Shown: positions 62,052-64,000 of the stretch, in pieces
How positions within the stretch are numbered: the stretch's first letter is position 1
How the letters are laid out: every line of letters begins with the position of its first letter
DNA from: Providencia rettgeri
Lineage (GTDB): Bacteria; Pseudomonadota; Gammaproteobacteria; Enterobacterales; Enterobacteriaceae
Assembly (NCBI RefSeq): GCF_023205015.1
Contig: NZ_CP096258.1
Coordinates: forward strand, 1,054,001-1,118,000
Direction of reading: 5' to 3'
Length of the DNA stretch: 64,000 nt
Made by a program: the position numbers and the translations under genes
The notes under the pieces: generated by a model
Seen by the model: only the letters and a program-made list of their open reading frames with translations
The model's database searches: none
What the model was told of the DNA's origin: nothing

Positions 62052-62097
62052 CATCTAATTTACAAGCGAAATGATTTATAAATGAACGGAATAACCG

Positions 62098-63237
62098 CTA
62101 TTCTTCACCTAAAAATAACTCTAATAGAGAATTGAGAAACAATTTTCCATGCTCTGTGATCTGCCATTCATCCGCCGTTTCTGTGATATAACCTTTAGCT
62201 AAGGCTTCATCAATAGCCGCTCTAACTGTTGACTCTGGTAACCCAGTATATTGGGTAAACTCAGTTCGAGGCATGGCTTCAAGTAAACGAAAACGGTTCA
62301 TGAAATATTCAAATGGCCTATCAGAGGCGTCAACATCATAAGATTGATGCATGTATCGGCCTTCCATATAACCTCGAGGATGCTTTGTTTTTACGGTTCG
62401 TAAAATTTGCCCATCTTCAAAAGAAATTTTTCCATGAGCGCCACAACCAATACCTAAATAGTCACCAAAGCGCCAGTAGTTGAGGTTGTGTTGGCATTGG
62501 TAACCGGGTTTAGCATAGGCAGATGTTTCATATTGCTGATAACCTGCCGCACTCAATAATTTATGGCCTTCGGTATAAATATCCCATAGCGTATCGTCAT
62601 CGGGTAATACCGGAGGACGTGAGCCAAATTGGGTGTTTGGTTCAATGGTTAATTGGTACCAAGACAGGTGTGGAGGTGCAAGTTCAATGGCTTGGCGCAG
62701 GTCAGATAAACCTTCAACTTGAGTTTGCGCAGGTAACCCGTGCATTAAATCGAGGTTAAAGCTTCTTAAATTAAGATTGGTGGCTAACTGAGCGGCGCGC
62801 TTCGCTTCATCAGCGCCATGAATACGGCCTAAAGTGATTAACTTGTCATTACCGAAGCTTTGTACGCCAATAGAAATACGGTTGATCCCTGCTGCTTGGT
62901 AACCAGCAAAACGGTCAGCCTCAACAGTACCGGGGTTGGCTTCCATGGTGACTTCCGCATGAGGGTCTAGAACAACTCGCTGACGTACGCCATCCATTAA
63001 GGCCTGCATTGACTCTGCACTTAATAAACTGGGCGTTCCACCCCCAATAAAAATGGTTTTTACCGAACGCCCAGCAACTAATTTTGCATCAATGTCTAAA
63101 TCGGCCAATAAGTGCGCCACATATTCTTGCTGAGGGATTTCCCCTTTAAGTGTGTGTGAGTTGAAGTCACAATAAGGGCACTTTTGCACACACCAAGGGA
63201 TATGGATATACAGGCTCAGCGGAGGTAATTTAAGCAT
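62098..63237 (-). CDS. hemW: HemW, radical SAM heme chaperone
   Basis: A 379-aa radical SAM protein related to coproporphyrinogen III dehydrogenase. The cluster motif is C-x3-C-x2-C in PWCVQKCPYCDFNSH, followed by IFIGGGTPSLLSAESM and ISIGVQSF. HemW is now known to insert heme into respiratory enzymes rather than oxidise coproporphyrinogen. It overlaps rdgB by 8 bp, the conserved yggT-rdgB-hemW order. Confidence 0.94.
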   Translation of the reverse strand: MLKLPPLSLYIHIPWCVQKCPYCDFNSHTLKGEIPQQEYVAHLLADLDIDAKLVAGRSVKTIFIGGGTPSLLSAESMQALMDGVRQRVVLDPHAEVTMEANPGTVEADRFAGYQAAGINRISIGVQSFGNDKLITLGRIHGADEAKRAAQLATNLNLRSFNLDLMHGLPAQTQVEGLSDLRQAIELAPPHLSWYQLTIEPNTQFGSRPPVLPDDDTLWDIYTEGHKLLSAAGYQQYETSAYAKPGYQCQHNLNYWRFGDYLGIGCGAHGKISFEDGQILRTVKTKHPRGYMEGRYMHQSYDVDASDRPFEYFMNRFRLLEAMPRTEFTQYTGLPESTVRAAIDEALAKGYITETADEWQITEHGKLFLNSLLELFLGEE

Positions 63238-63823
63238 TCTTTAGCACATCCAACATCATTGTGAGTGCTCTTCCACGATGTGAAACGGCTTGTTTTTCTG
63301 CTTTAGTTAACTCTGCTGAGGTGCAACCTAATTCAGGAACATAAAATATTGGGTCATAACCGAAGCCACCTTGGCCTTTGCGTTCATGAGTTATAACACC
63401 GTGCCAGCGACCATGAAAAACCAACGGCGTTGGGTCTTCTGCATGGCGTAAATAGACTAATACACAGTTGAATTGAGCCTGACGTTGGTCATCAGGCACA
63501 TTTTTCATTGCTTCTAATAGCTTAACTAGGTTTTGCTCGTCTGTTGCTTCTTCACCTGCGTAGCGGGCAGAGTAAATTCCCGGCGCGCCACCGAGGGCAT
63601 CAACGGAAATTCCTGAATCATCAGCAATTGCGGGTAACCCGGTTTGCGCTGCTGCATGGCGCGCTTTTAGGATCGCATTCTCAATAAAGGTTAAGCCCGT
63701 TTCTTCTGCGGACTTAACACCTAATGAGGTTTGAGCGACGATATCCATCCCAAAATCACGTAGTAGGTCAGCTAACTCATTCACTTTTCCCGGGTTACCG
63801 GTGGCTAAAACAACTTTTTGCAT
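63230..63823 (-). CDS. rdgB: RdgB, XTP/dITP diphosphatase
   Basis: A 197-aa Ham1-family enzyme that removes non-canonical purine nucleotides (dITP, XTP). Substrate-binding VVLATGNPGKVNELADLL, the metal/catalytic segment LPAIADDSGISVDALGGAPG, and GFGYDPIFYVPELG with SHRGRAL match E. coli RdgB. It overlaps hemW and follows yggT by 16 bp. Confidence 0.95.
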   Translation of the reverse strand: MQKVVLATGNPGKVNELADLLRDFGMDIVAQTSLGVKSAEETGLTFIENAILKARHAAAQTGLPAIADDSGISVDALGGAPGIYSARYAGEEATDEQNLVKLLEAMKNVPDDQRQAQFNCVLVYLRHAEDPTPLVFHGRWHGVITHERKGQGGFGYDPIFYVPELGCTSAELTKAEKQAVSHRGRALTMMLDVLKNA

Positions 63824-63839
63824 TATTTAAAACTCGTTT

Positions 63840-64000
63840 TTACATAATACCAATGGAATACATCATTGCAGTTAATGATGGGTCAATCATCAGTGAAATA
63901 TCAACACGCAAATAATTCAGAGCGATTAAAATAAACATGACAATCATTGCGGAGAAATCTAACCCGCCCATCGCAGGGATGATTCGGCGAATTGGTGCCA
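63840..64000 (-). CDS. yggT: YggT-family membrane protein, C-terminal part
   Basis: The reverse strand at the window edge encodes APIRRIIPAMGGLDFSAMIV, then MFILIALNYLRVDISLMIDP and a stop at 63840-63842. This is the C-terminal repeat of the YggT family (PIRRxIP-x-GGLD-x-S), an inner-membrane protein linked to osmotic stress and cell shape. The N-terminal part lies beyond 64000. It leads into rdgB. Confidence 0.9.
   Translation of the reverse strand, partial: APIRRIIPAMGGLDFSAMIVMFILIALNYLRVDISLMIDPSLTAMMYSIGIM

Overview
The window looks like a chromosomal segment of a Morganellaceae enterobacterium, most likely Providencia. It is AT-rich, the housekeeping proteins match Escherichia coli orthologues closely, and the block mltC-yggX-mutY / trmB-yggL-glsB-yggN / hemW-rdgB-yggT is typical enterobacterial gene content. 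No species call is possible from the sequence alone.

Layout. (1) 1-1116: start of a homoprotocatechuate (4-hydroxyphenylacetate) degradation operon (hpaG, cut by the window edge) with its divergent MarR regulator hpaR. (2) 1.6-9.2 kb: a two-partner secretion locus: outer-membrane transporter, a 1765-aa hemagglutinin-like exoprotein ending in a putative deaminase toxin, and a candidate immunity gene. (3) 9.2-16.5 kb: a patchwork of recombination scars (two extra copies of the betT 3' end, two copies of one tpsA internal fragment, an IS remnant, a 580-bp direct duplication) that frames two type VI secretion cassettes, each with an orphan Hcp and a putative effector. (4) 16.5-25.8 kb: betT, a ybiI-like zinc-finger gene, an acetyltransferase gene, a lipoprotein, a DUF421 membrane protein, cptA, a kch-like potassium channel and ccmAB without ccmC-H. 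(5) 26.2-42.7 kb: a contact-dependent growth inhibition locus: cdiB, a 3845-aa cdiA, cdiI, then a silent second toxin/immunity module (CdiA-type tRNA nuclease) sharing about 1 kb with cdiA, interleaved with two symE-like genes and a broken XRE regulator. (6) 43.2-50.6 kb: thioredoxin-like protein, TauE-type exporter, LacI regulator, ribose-type ABC importer and an erythritol/threitol-type dehydrogenase with two palindromic operators. (7) 51.2-54.7 kb: Dcu-type transporter plus Asp/Glu racemase, divergent from a LysR regulator. (8) 54.9-64 kb: tRNA-Phe and core genes, ending in hemW-rdgB-yggT.

The main theme is interbacterial competition. Within about 41 kb lie two two-partner/CDI loci, an orphan CDI toxin module and two Hcp-linked cassettes. 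The repeats around them would let homologous recombination swap toxins or cassettes. The best candidates for undescribed biology are the Hcp-linked proteins at 11.4-15.4 kb (no family assigned with confidence), a small protein at 13.7 kb whose pattern resembles a divergent Hcp fold, and the C-terminal toxins with their immunity partners.
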